Shown: positions 33,851 to 44,755 of the stretch, piece by piece
Layout of the letters: every line of letters starts with the position of its first letter
How positions within the stretch are numbered: position 1 is the stretch's first letter
DNA from: Aquatica leii
Lineage: Eukaryota; Arthropoda; Insecta; Coleoptera; Lampyridae
Length of the DNA stretch: 64,000 nt
NCBI GenBank assembly: GCA_035610365.1
Contig: CM069436.1
Span: 39,191,117 to 39,255,116 of the forward strand
Reading direction: 5' to 3'
Made by a program: the position numbers and the translations under genes
The notes under the pieces: model-generated
Told to the model about the DNA's origin: nothing
Seen by the model: the letters and a program-made list of their open reading frames with translations, nothing else
The model's database searches: none

Positions 33851-35358
33851 CCCAAGCAACATTTTGTAACCGTGGTTACGTTGTAACCAGTTGCAAATTA
33901 GTAACATTAGCACTATGGTAAATAAACCGTTGCAGCAACGTAGCAGCAGCTTTCGTAATTTACTGCGGTTTCAAATCTATTACAGAAATAACCATTTTAC
34001 AACTATGGTTATAAGTAAGTTTTTCTTAAACCGTTATGTAACTACAATGTCAATTTAGTGACATTAAAACCTTTATTTCGGTTTCGAGTGTAACCGTCTT
34101 GAAACTATGGTTACAAGTGTGAATTTCTAAAACTACACTACAGTGTTAATCTATACTTTCAAACAGCAACAGAAGAAGTGCATTTTACGAGATTTTTATA
34201 AGACACATAGTCCATTATCATTATCCAATAAACAGTACCGAAAGTGTTTCTAATTCAAAACTACGTAAGTACAATTATTGGTATATTATATTACTATAAT
34301 TTTAATCGTGCATTTAAACTACTGTTTGTAATTTAATCAACGTTGAAAAATTACTTGCCAATTATAAGTAAGCAAATTTTAAATTGATTTTATTTTCTTC
34401 TAGGATAAAATAGAATTTGATTGCAAGGACATTACAATATTACACACAGTGATCAGAACGTGTAAATTAGATCGCGATTGCGAACACCTATAATCTTTAA
34501 AATACCAGTCGAGATTATGATCATTGAACCGATTATAATTGCACATGTGCATTTGTTGCCTAATACAAATATTATTGAATTACGTAGACGCATTAAACTA
34601 TGACATGTGAGGAATATCTTAATCCGCCATGGTCTTTTAACACAAAGACATTTTTCTCTTAACAAAATTTAGGCATTTACTATTTACAAAATTTATAAAT
34701 AATAGACATAATCCGCTTTTCTTAAAAATTTGCCGTAAAAACCTGTTTACTGGTACCTACTTGCAACACATGTAAAAATTCTTTTATTATATCTTTTTTG
34801 TTTGAATTGATTTCTATAAGAAACTATAAAAATTTAAATAATGTACATTTATTATAACTTTTTATATATCTGTATCTTTTTATTAATATATTTTTATCTC
34901 TACTTTTGTTTTAATCTTTATGATGCAGTTAGTAACTAAAATCTTGGATAAGTTGCTTAACAAAGCGGTTATAAAGTAGTTTCAAATAATGGTAATAAGC
35001 ATGTTTTCAAAACACTTACATAGCAGTTGCTGTAAACGGTAACTACAATGTTACAAATCAATTACAAAACCGTGATGATAAACCATTACAGAAACGATTT
35101 AGAATAGGTAAACATGATTTGTAAAAAACCGTTATAGCAACGCTGCAAAACAGTTATAAAGTAGTAATTGCAACGGTTTCAGACACGTTGTAAAACGGTT
35201 ATAATATTACTGCAGTTGCCTTGCAACTGACCAAATCCGGTATTGACAACGTATCAGGAAAGACTCAGCAACTATTCTGTAACTAAATACTTTACTGAAA
35301 CCATAGTTGTAATAAGAGAGTTTTACAACCGTTTTGTAACTGATTTTTGCTACTTGGG
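33851..35358 (+). mobile_element. CCCAAG-TIR element, copy A (1,508 bases)
   Basis: Left end CCCAAGCAACA, right end complement CCCAAGTAGCA, flanked by TA on both sides (33849-33850, 35359-35360). The other large repeat copy has the empty site with a single TA at 38541-38542, which proves insertion. Subterminal regions are dense in short words around AACCGTT/AACGGTTATAA and GTTAC/GTAAC in both orientations. It has no transposase. Copy B is at 41791-43299. Confidence 0.85.
34404..34493 (+). CDS. Short conserved exon-like ORF inside CCCAAG element
   Basis: A consensus donor (CTAC|GTAAGT at 34265) and a pyrimidine-rich acceptor (TTTTCTTCTAG, ending 34403) frame a 139-base intron. The next 29 codons read DKIEFDCKDITILHTVI then RTCKLDRDCEHL and stop. 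Copy B keeps donor, acceptor, frame and stop, with two amino-acid changes (I to T, D to H). It could be the last exon of a captured gene piece. I do not recognise the protein and no upstream coding exon is certain. Confidence 0.3.
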   Translation, partial: DKIEFDCKDITILHTVIRTCKLDRDCEHL

Positions 35359-36173
35359 TAATGACACCGGAACCTTAATTAATCCTAAAATATCATAAGA
35401 TTTACGCAATAATCGACTTTAACGCAACCATGTGTGTTAATTTGCATTTTTTTTATACCAATTGAAACATGATACATAAAAAACAAAAATGACAAAAATA
35501 TTGACTACATTTATGGATTATAATAAAGTGCTTCGACTTACCGTTTATTGTTCCATTTTGTAATTATACACAGCATCAGCAAAGTATCTACTTGCAGCGC
35601 AAGCTTTGACGACACTTATCAAAAGAATAGCAACAACTAATGCTGACTAATCACAAAGTATTCGTTTTTATTAAAATAATTGTACAACAATTCACCGTTT
35701 TGAAAATAATTCAATCTTATTTAATCGATCAGCAAACAATTCTAGTTAATCAAAAAATATTTGGTTTTAACAAAATAGTTTTAAAACGATTGTACTGTTT
35801 TGAAAATAGTTCAATTTTATTTAAACGATCTTTAACCAATTCTAGTTATTTAAAAAATATTCGGTTTCCACAAATCAGTTTTTAAACAATTACTGATTAT
35901 TGAAGGGAAATTGCAAGTACTGAAACGATTTAAAAATGATTGTGAAAAATCGAAACTCTTTTAATTTATTCACTGTCAGTTACATGTAAATGAAATAAAA
36001 ATGAAACTAAGACCAAACAACGTAATGAAACAATCCGTGTTTACTGGGTATTACATTTATTACAAGTATTAACGAACTCTCAACTATATTTACCTGTATC
36101 GTTCGGCAGATATGAACGGAATCTGCAATAGATATTTACTCGTTTTGGCGCTCTTTTGTTCATCGTAATTAGC

Positions 36174-37104
36174 ACACCAAATACCATCTGCAACTCTCCC
36201 TCTGGAATATCGAACTAGCCACTTGCCTTTAAGTTACGGGTAAAATTGCACGTAACATGTTGTAGAAATCGTCGTGATGTTGTGAGTGATTATTTTTTGC
36301 TAGTGGGCTTAGAAAACTAATAGGGATTGAGGTTAAATTATGTTTTCATTGGGTAAAAAATTTACTAAAGGAGACGAATAGGTTCACCATAAACAAGGTT
36401 ATCTACGGATGATGCCAAACGCCACAAATTTTAAGTAAAGCTGATAGCAAAATTTAACTCACTGTTTTTTCGTGAGATTGATTAGTTGCCTTTAATTGTC
36501 CATAGAAACGTCTTCCATGCCATTTGTTGTAAATGGCAAGGTGTTGTTTTTAGGTGTACTTATAAGTTGACCAAGTTGATTAAACAACAATGATTCAAAT
36601 TCAAATAGTGCAACTGCCGTAAAAAGTGCGAACGCCGATATTTGATTTGGTGTGAAAAACTTAAGTAGTAACAGTTGCGTTCAAAGATAGAAAATAGTTC
36701 CACAATGCCTAGATGAACATGTTCAAACCAGGTGATCAGAAGTTACGTGGTACGTTGGCACTAAACACACGTTTGGATCTATTTTCTGTGGTCAGGACTA
36801 ATGTATGGTTAGACATAGAAATTAGGCATTAAAAACTTGTCAACAATAAATTTTTAGAACAAGAAGACCATCGATTGAATTACAAATATTACAGCAACCG
36901 GCTATGTAGGTGTTTAAAAGCGCAGTTAAGTGTTTTAATATTGTTTATACAGGACAGTGCTTTTGCGACGTTTTCTTTCTTCGTAATGCAATACATGTTA
37001 GTAAAAAATTGTGATGTACAATCTAAAAAGAAAAATTGTATTTGCAATCATTTTCAGGTTTTTGTAGCGACGCGTATATTATCAGCTTGTAATAAATATT
37101 GCAA
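36174..37104. other. No gene firmly seen
   Basis: A minus-strand patch at about 36180-36230 reads LVRYSRGRVADGIWCANYDE, resembling part of a transposase TTF-type zinc finger, but it is too short to call. The rest has only short frames. Confidence 0.35.
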
Positions 37105-37445
37105 CGAATTTTAAAAGCAAATTTATTTTAACACTAACTATTTACACGTGACTTAGAACTAATTTTTAATTAAACTTATTAATAAAATGTAACTATATTT
37201 AAGAAAAACAACTTACAAGTAATTTATATATGACCATTATTCGATATTTATAAACACTGTCCACATACAAGTCGTACTATTTATTTAAACAGATTCTTCA
37301 GAATCCGATTTCTAACTAGACTCAATTAAACTTCAATCGGAGACTTTTTATATTTTTACTTTATCTGCTTTGAGAACATTTCGGTAATCACCTCAAATCA
37401 TCTTGAATGATTTCGAAACTTCTATGCGTTTTACTGTCCCTTTCT
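37105..37445 (+). repeat. Dispersed repeat Y, copy 1
   Basis: Matches 44415-44755 along its length: ACGAATTTTAAAA, then CTAATTTTTAATTAAACTTA, ACAACTTACAAGTAATTTAT, CTTTATCTGCTTTGA and CGGTAATCACCTCAAA, with substitutions and gaps. No coding capacity. Nature unknown. Confidence 0.75.
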
Positions 37446-37483
37446 TAAACTTCCTTGAACATAAAAGTAGCAGTCAATGTTAC

Positions 37484-39382
37484 ATGGTTAAAAGATGCAT
37501 CGAGTTTAGTGTATTTTCCGTACTTGTGATGGTCATCATGGTGTAAGAATTAGCTTATATTTTTACGACGCGATTTAACTTTATCGTATTATTTTTGCTA
37601 CTTGGGTCACGCGTCTGGTCGTTTTGGAAATTCCGCATATCGAGTCTATTAAGTACATCGAGTCGATAATTTGGAATCACGTACGGTTGGGGATCAATAG
37701 CTATTAGCATCACTGGACAATTGTGAGTACATATTCGTTATTATCTATTAATTTATCTAATTGTCGAACATGAATATGTACAATTTAGATATACGTGTTA
37801 TCACGCATGCAGATTTATTTGTGTTATTACGTACTCAGTAAACACAACATTGAGCTTAGAAACAGTTTCAAAACAAAAAAAAACCTAAATGCAATAAAGT
37901 AGCTGTATATCCATCGCTGTTTTACTTATTTGAATCAATATAGTTTCGGTATTTTAAATTCAAATCTGTTGCAAAACAGATATTGCATTCGGTTTATATT
38001 TTAAAAGTTTTGTTTTTAAATTGATAGTAAATGATCGATAAATAGGTATATGATTATCTTGTTTCAATAATAAACTGTAACAATTCTCTCCATAATATAA
38101 TAATACATTAGTTTTGGTTTTAAAATAAAACAATTAAATCGATAATATTTCGAATGCACGTTTCAAATTGTATTGTACAATTAATATTTTAAATTATAAT
38201 ATAACAGTTTCAGTAGATTTAGGTTTTGCAAATAACCAGATCATTTATTAATTATTTTTTAAATATTGCAACTTTTTTTGATGTAGTCTTTTCACGGAAG
38301 CTTCAAAAACTGCATCAGTTACTGTTGGGTAGCAATTTTTAACCGCGTCTGCAATATAGAAATAAATATTTCATATATATACATAATCATAGAGTTACAC
38401 AAAATTAATTACATTTTTTTAACCAAAATAAAAACTTAATATACTTATCACATTAGCAATTAAAAGAAAATTATACAAACACTGTGAATACTTTTAACTT
38501 TACATAATCTTATAGAAAACTTGAAGAATTAAACTGTAATTAATGACACCGGAACCTTAATTAATCCTAAAATACCATAAGATTTACGCAATAATTGACT
38601 TTAACGCAACCATGTGTGTTAATTTGCATTTTTTTATACCAATTGAAACATGATACATAAAAAACAAAAATTACAAAAATATTGACTACATCTATGGATT
38701 ATAATAAAGTGTTTCGACTTACCGTTTATTGTTCCATTTTATAATTATACACAGCATCAGCAAAATATCCACTTGCAGCGCAAGCTTTGACGACAGTAAT
38801 CAAAAGAATAGCAACAACTAATGTTGACTAATCACAAAGTATTTGTTTTTATTAAAACAATTGTAGAACAATTCACTGTTTTGAAAATAATTCAATCTTA
38901 TTTAATCGATCAGCAAACAATTCTAGTTAATCAAAAAATATTTGGTTTTAACAAAATAGTTTTAAAACGATTGTACTGTTTTGAAAATGGTTCAATTTTA
39001 TTTAAACGATCTTTAACCAATTCTAGTTATATAAAAAATATTTGGTTTTCACCAATCAGTTTTTAAACAATTACTGATTATTGGAAGGAAATTGCAAGTA
39101 CTGAAACGATTTAAAAATAATTGTGAAAAATCGAAACCCTTTCAATTTATTCACTGTCAGTTACATGTAAATGAAATAAAAACGAAACTAAGACGAAACA
39201 ACGTAATGAAATAATTGTTTCAAATTTGTGACTATAACAGTTTCAATCCGTGTTTACTGGGTATTACATTTATTACAAGTATTAACGAATTCTCAACAAT
39301 ATATTTACTTGTATCGTTCGGCAGATATGAACGGAATCTGCAATAAATATTTACTCGTTTTGGCGCTTTTTTATTTATCGTA
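37484..39382 (+). repeat. Large direct repeat, copy 2
   Basis: Partner of 32788-36173 without the CCCAAG insertion. It keeps the ~31 bases (CAAATTTGTGACTATAACAG region, about 39215-39245) missing from copy 1. The short frames at 35640 and 38821 are counterparts but consist of repeat words, so they are not taken as genes. Confidence 0.8.
37834..39261 (+). mobile_element. CYCAGTAAACAC-TIR element, copy 2 (1,428 bases)
   Basis: Begins CTCAGTAAACAC (37834) and ends GTGTTTACTGGG (39250-39261), flanked by TA (37832-37833, 39262-39263). Uninterrupted copy of the element at 33141-36048. The empty target of the CCCAAG element is at 38541. No transposase frame. Confidence 0.65.
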
Positions 39383-40129
39383 ATTTTAAATTTTTAATTT
39401 TCGGAAAAAAAAAGTTTTGTATAAGGTGTATTACCTTGTGTAGGAAACAAAAATTTGAACACTTTCTGTGTGACGTTTCGTAGAGAAAGATCTTGTGGTT
39501 CGTTTTTTACCTGTGGAAAAGTTTCTGGTTTAAGCTGAAGGCGTACTTTTCATCTGCGATAAAAAATACCTTACATGCATCGCATCTCCACTACCATCAG
39601 TGAGAAACAATGGGTTAGCTTGTCTGTTACCAGCAGGAAGCACCGCTCGATTTGATAAACGTCGTAAACAGTTTAAAACTTGCGTAACGCTATTTTGAAC
39701 GTTGAGTCTTCTCGTAACTTTAATTAATTTTTTCGATGTATTTAGCGCTAAGTAAATTTAGCTTCTTTTGAAAACAATTTAATTTGAGGAAAAGGTTATT
39801 TGATTTTGGACGTGCGTAACCATTTTGCTACCGTTAAGTCAGTGGCGCGTACGTGTAAATAATTTTATTGTACTACGCTGTGGCGTATAATACAAGTTGT
39901 TTTTTTAAAGTTACACTCGAATTTTTTTCTTTTGTTCGGCTTTCCAGTCTAGGTGAGAAACTGCTCTCTTACAGCAAAAACCCTGTAAAGATAAGAAATA
40001 GCTTTAGCAGGTTTTCTGACACCCAGTTTTTGACATCAACCTATCGCACGCCGTTTTTATTTGTGTTAGCCGGGGCCATTCCTCTTTCCCACTCTAGAGA
40101 AAAATTAACGATTATTTATTTAAGGGTTT
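39383..40129. other. No gene seen
   Basis: Between the repeat unit and the gypsy RT end. A 91-residue plus-strand frame at 39868-40143 has no motif and lies opposite the gypsy reading direction. It may include decayed gypsy pol. Confidence 0.4.
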
Positions 40130-41570
40130 TTTCCAATATATAGGTCAGTCTTTACTCCATCTCTAGATGCAAGGTGTCCAAGATATAGCACTTCCTTCTT
40201 AAATAAACACTTACTTCAGGTTGTTTCAATGTTTTTCAAACGGTCTTGCTAATACGGTTTCTATTAAAGACTCAAACGCCACAGAAACGTTATACACGAC
40301 GAATGGCATCACACAATGTACTGCCACAAACCAGTTCTAATCGTAAAAGCTGTTTTTTCGCGGTCCTTGGATTCCAATTGTGCCTGCCAGTAACCATTTT
40401 TCAATTCCAACATGGAAAACTACTAGTATCCTAAAAGTGTAAAATATCGTCCATTTTCGGTAAAAGATAACTATCTTTTTTGTCACATCGTTAAGCTGTT
40501 TGTAGTCTAGAAAAAACTTTATTGAGCCATCTCTCTTCTTTACTAGTAGCACTGGGGACGCTCATAGACTATGTGAAAGTTCAATCACACTTTTTCTCTT
40601 CTTCTAGCTTTGCTAAAGGAAATTGGCGTGGATGTTGTCGTATTGGCTAAACGTCTCCGGTATTAATTTTGTGCTTTACCACCTCAGTTCTTTTTCTTTC
40701 GGAACCACTCTCTAAGAAAAACTTTAGCCAGTTGGTCTTGGTTGAGGTTTTGGCAGTTAGAGGAGAGTGTCTAATAGATGTTGTGGGAATTTCTTCGACG
40801 ACTTAACTTCTTTAGTTCGCGCATTTTAGAGTTTGAGATACTAGTGTACATTGGCCTACACGGTCTTAATTTTCAATGTTACAGAATCCGAGTTGGCATT
40901 CAAGATCTTTACTGGCACCGTGGTTTTCACTCGTGTTAATATCCTACTTACCAATAGTCTGTTTTTCATCAATTCCCCTCTCATTGGTTCATTAGCACAA
41001 ATGTAACTTTCCCAGACATTTCCATGCAGGTGTACCATCACAACACTTTCAGTCGTTCCTTAAAGATTCACGTCGTAACTCAATAAGACTCGCACAGCTG
41101 CCTAATAAATGAAAACGAATTTCTTCACCGTCAATCTTAAGGGCATCGTTTTTCACATTCAAATGCAGCCCATATTTCGTTATAACATCCATTCCCAAGA
41201 CAATTTTTTCCGTAATGTTGGCTACCAGTCGAGTACCCAATTTCAAAAAAATAATCATTTTTACGTATCCATGAGTAGGTATGTCTTCGCCTGTCGCCGT
41301 TCAAAGTTGTACTGTTACTGGTGTTGTTTTGTCATTTTTCAATAACGTGTCAGAACGATAATGTTCTTTGTCCCTTTGTGTACCAGTAATTGAACAGTGT
41401 GTCCATTAATCTTGCCATTGAGATAAATGCTGTGCAATGGCTCGATAGGCCATACCATTCGAATCGTAATCTCGGGGAAATGACTAGATGAAGTTAACTT
41501 TTCTTTTTTTTTGGTCAACTCCTTCTTGGTTTTTAGACGCTATTCTTGTTTAGGTTTAGTACGGTGTTGT
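40130..41570 (-). pseudogene. Ty3/gypsy protease and reverse transcriptase, broken
   Basis: Minus-strand order: protease region near 41310-41410, where the DTG site reads HKG, then IVLGMDVITKYGLHLNVKND (41049-41258), a linker with RTLV-type motifs (RILTRVKTTVPVKILNANSD, 40856-41041), the RT start VKKRDGSIKFFLDYKQLND (40480-40552), and the RT end EVLYLGHLASRDGVKTD near 40145-40205. The frame breaks many times; RNase H and integrase are missing. gag of the same element lies at 43740-44240, beyond a nested transposase pseudogene. Confidence 0.85.
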
Positions 41571-41599
41571 CTTACGTAATAAATAATAAATAGGTAATA

Positions 41600-43590
41600 A
41601 CATTCATTTAAAATTTATAACCAATGTTCAATATGTTGTTCTTTAGTTGCGATACATCAGTTAATCCTTCTTTTTAAATTTTGGAAAACATTACGTCCGT
41701 AAATAAAGTTGAATCCCACAGGTTATCGTTATTTTAAATGTTCATTAAACCATTTACAAAATTGTGTACGCTACAAGAAGTCAGAAGCACCCCAAGCAAC
41801 ATTTTGTAACCGTGGTTACGTTGTAACCAGTTGCAAATTAGTAACATTAGCACCATGGTAAATAAACCGTTGCAGCAACGTAGCAGCAACTTTCGTAATT
41901 TACTGAGGTTTCAAATCTATTACAGAAATAACAATTTTACAACTATGGTTATAAGTAAGTTTTTCTTAAACCCTTATGTAACTACAGCGTCAATTTAGTG
42001 ACATTAAAACCTTCATTTCGGTTTCGAGTGTAACAGTCTTGAAACTATGGTTACAAGTGTGAATTTCTAAAACTACACTACAGTGTTAATCTATACGTTC
42101 AAACAGCAACAGAAGAAGTGCATTTTACGAGATTTTTATAAGACACGTAGTCCATTATCATTATCCAATAAACAGTACCGAAAGTGTTTCTAATTCAAAA
42201 CTACGTAAGTACAATTATTGGTATATTATATTACTATAATTTTAATCGTGCATTTAAACTACTGTTTCTAATTTAATCAACGTTGAAGAATTAGTTGCCA
42301 ATTATAAGTAAACAAATTTTAAATTGAATTTATTTTCTTCTAGGATAAAATAGAATTTGATTGCAAGGACATTACAATATTACACACAGTGACCAGAACG
42401 TGTAAATTAGATCGCCATTGCGAACACCTATAATCTTTAAAAAACCAGTCGAGATTATGATCATTGAACCGATTATAATTGCACATGTGCATTTGTAGCC
42501 TAATACAAATATTTAACTAAGAATTACATAGACGCATTAAACTATAACATGTGAGGAATATCTTAATTCTCCAGGTATTTTAACACAAAGACATTTTTCT
42601 CTTAACAAAATTTATGCATTTACTATTTAGAAAATTTATAAATAACAGACATAATCCGCTTTTCTTGAAAATTTGCCGTAAAAACCTGTTTACTGGTACC
42701 TACTTGCAACAGATGTAAAAATTCTTTTATTATACCTTTTTTGTTTGAATTTAGTTCTATAAGAAACTATAAAAAATTAAATAATGTACATTTATTATAA
42801 CTTTTTATACATCTGTATCTTTTTATTAATATATTTTTATCTCTACTTTTGTTTTAATCTTTATGATGCAGTTAGTAACTAAAATCTTGGATAAGTTGCT
42901 TAACAAAAGCGGTTATAAAGTAGTTTCAAATAATGATAATAAGCATGTTTTCAAAACAGTTACATAGCAGTTGCTGTAAACGGTAACAACAATGTTACAA
43001 ATCAATTACAAAACCGTGATGATAAACCATTACAGAAACGATTCAGAATAGGTATACATGATTTGTAAAAAACCGTTATAGCAACGCTGCAAAACAGTTA
43101 CAAAGTAGTAATTGGAACGGTTTCAGACACGTTGTAAAACGGTTATAATATTACTGCAGTTGCCTTGCAACTGACCAAATCCGGTATTGACAACGTATCA
43201 GGAAAGACTCAGCAACTATTCTGTAACTAAATACCTTATTGAAACCATAGTTGCAAGAGAGTTTTACAACCGTTTTGTAACTGATTTTTGCTACTTGGGA
43301 CGCAATTGTTAATAAGCTGTAATTTTTTACGAAGTCATGGAAAGGTTCTTTTTTAATGGTTTGTAGCACAGTTCTACCGATAATCTTAAAAATTAAATGC
43401 TTATAATAACAAATTGAACTTAAAATGACTTTATACATGTTGCCCGCAGATAATTTTACCACCGATTTATTAAGACTTTGTTCCATGCGACTGCAAATTT
43501 CTTCGATAACAGGAGCAGTGAGTATAGTAGGCCTTCCTGTAGGTTTCTCCTTGCAAATGCAATTTTTATATAAATTGTTTAATTAAAACT
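41600..43590 (-). pseudogene. Transposase pseudogene (Tc1/mariner-like), split by an element
   Basis: The right part (43300-43590) reads PTGRPTILTAPVIEEICSRM and EQSLNKSVVKLSA, the helix-turn-helix of a transposase family common in insects. The left part (41640-41790) reads FVNGLMNI and NNDNLWDSTLFTD, fitting the RVRFCEWF...D..FTDE region that follows the HTH and leads to the first catalytic Asp. The CCCAAG element copy B lies exactly between them. Both parts are frameshifted and the remaining core is absent. It lies between gag and protease of the gypsy copy, so it was itself an insertion. Confidence 0.6.
41791..43299 (+). mobile_element. CCCAAG-TIR element, copy B (1,509 bases)
   Basis: Same ends as copy A (CCCAAGCAACA ... 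TGCTACTTGGG), flanked by AC on both sides (41789-41790, 43300-43301), consistent with a 2-base target duplication that need not be TA. Nearly identical to copy A over its length, including the mini-exon (42344-42433), its donor (42205) and acceptor (ends 42343). Confidence 0.85.
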
Positions 43591-43739
43591 TGTTTACGTC
43601 ATCAGAAAGCATCGTAAAGTAAAGTTTCCTTTTGGGAAATATTAATTGAATTAATCGATGCAATTTTGAAGAGAATAAATTAAGAATAAGAAAAACGACG
43701 AAAACTAATACCCGATGTCAACAAAACGTCACGTGGAAA

Positions 43740-44240
43740 ATGGGTTTTAATAAAGGCCCTGTATCTGGTGCTGTAAGATACGTAAACCTTGCCAATTTAG
43801 TGATGTCAGCCTCAAACTCTTGAAGACACCGCAGCTTTTTGAACCTGTTTTTTCATTTCGGTTTAATATACCGTTTAACATGAGTATTTCTATATCTTAT
43901 TCCTAAACGTGAAATTAAGTGTTTGTAATTTTTTTGTAGGTGGTTAGGAACCGTCTGCAAAAGTCCAAAAGTTTCTTCACGTAAGGTCACTGTTAAAAAT
44001 GTCGCTTTCTGCTTGTTGCTGCAACTATTAGCTACAGGTGCGGTTTTAAACTGTTTGTGGTAGGTTGACCATGAAACTATACCATTAAATTTTTGTAATT
44101 TTTTTCTTCTATCTTTCTAGATTTTTTTTCTATTTTTTAAAAATTGTCAAGTTTTTTTTCCAATTTTTTAATAATTTTTTTCCATATTTTTGTTTATTGA
44201 TTTGATAATTTTTAATAATTTTGCATCTATTTTTACCGTT
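43740..44240 (-). pseudogene. Ty3/gypsy gag, broken
   Basis: The minus strand reads a Lys-rich segment over 44120-44240 (seen as a T-rich stretch on the plus strand), then a coiled-coil-like start, FNGIVSWSTYHKQF near 44055-44100, KATFLTVTLREETFGLLQTV near 43960-44020 and LRCLQEFEADITKLARFTYL near 43790-43850. This block order is that of gypsy-type gag in insects. Frames shift at least twice. The zinc knuckle is absent, replaced by the nested transposase. Confidence 0.7.
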
Positions 44241-44414
44241 TGCAAACGAGTTACTGGCATAAATTATGACATGAATAAAAAGTTTAATAAAGCATACAGT
44301 CACTTTTAAAATTCATTTTTGTGTAAAAAAAGAAGTTTAATAAACTAAGTTTATAAACACACACAAAGCACGAAGCATTTGTTTATTTATACGTTAAGAT
44401 CACATCCCCACACC

Positions 44415-44755
44415 ACTGTAACGAATTTTAAAAACTAATTTATTTTAAAAAAATAATTATTTACGTGTAATTTACTACTAATTTTTAATTAAACTTACTG
44501 ATGAAATGTAACGATATTTAAGAAAACAACTTACAAGTAATTTATATGTGACTATTACTCGGTAAAAACTGTCCTCAGATAAGTCGCACTTTGGTTTATC
44601 TAAACTGTTATTTTCACTTCCGACTTTTGACTAGACTCTATTTTCCTTCAGGTACCTTTTAATTTTTATTTTATCTGCTTTGAAAACATTCCGGTAATCA
44701 CCTCAAACTATCGTGAATAATCTCGAAGCTTGTATGTGTTTCACTATAAATCATA
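44415..44755 (+). repeat. Dispersed repeat Y, copy 2
   Basis: Counterpart of 37105-37445 in the same orientation, diverged with small gaps. No coding capacity. Confidence 0.75.

Larger units (their letters stand above)
33141..36048 (+). mobile_element. CYCAGTAAACAC-TIR element, copy 1, interrupted
   Basis: The left end CTCAGTAAACAC (33141) and right end GTGTTTACTGGG (36037-36048) are inverted, with TA on both outer sides (33139-33140, 36049-36050). Without the nested insertion it is about 1.4 kb. The inside has repeated words of the AAAACGATTGT and GTTTTGAAAATAGTTCAATT type near 35640-35880. No transposase reading frame. A non-autonomous DNA transposon with a 2-base TA target duplication is the likely identity. 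Confidence 0.65.
32788..36173 (+). repeat. Large direct repeat, copy 1 (with nested elements)
   Basis: Starts ACATGGTTAAAA and ends near CATCGTAATT. It matches 37484-39382 at high identity except that a 1,508-base element is inserted at 33851 and a ~31-base segment is missing near 36030. The outer parts (32788-33140 and 36049-36173) are shared too, so either a larger transposon or a segmental duplication carries the inner TIR element. No protein of the expected kind is encoded. Confidence 0.8.

Noticed and set aside
34453..34665. 70-codon minus frame in the CCCAAG element
   Set aside because: Copy B does not keep the frame (indels near 42510-42580), so it is not under selection as protein.
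35640..35885. 81-codon frames at 35640 and 38821 with similar proteins
   Set aside because: They are similar because the DNA is a repeat; the amino-acid sequence is made of repeated words from subterminal motifs and looks noncoding.
43151..43486. 111-codon minus frame as one gene
   Set aside because: Its first half is the transposase HTH, its second half is the end of the CCCAAG element; the fusion is an insertion product.
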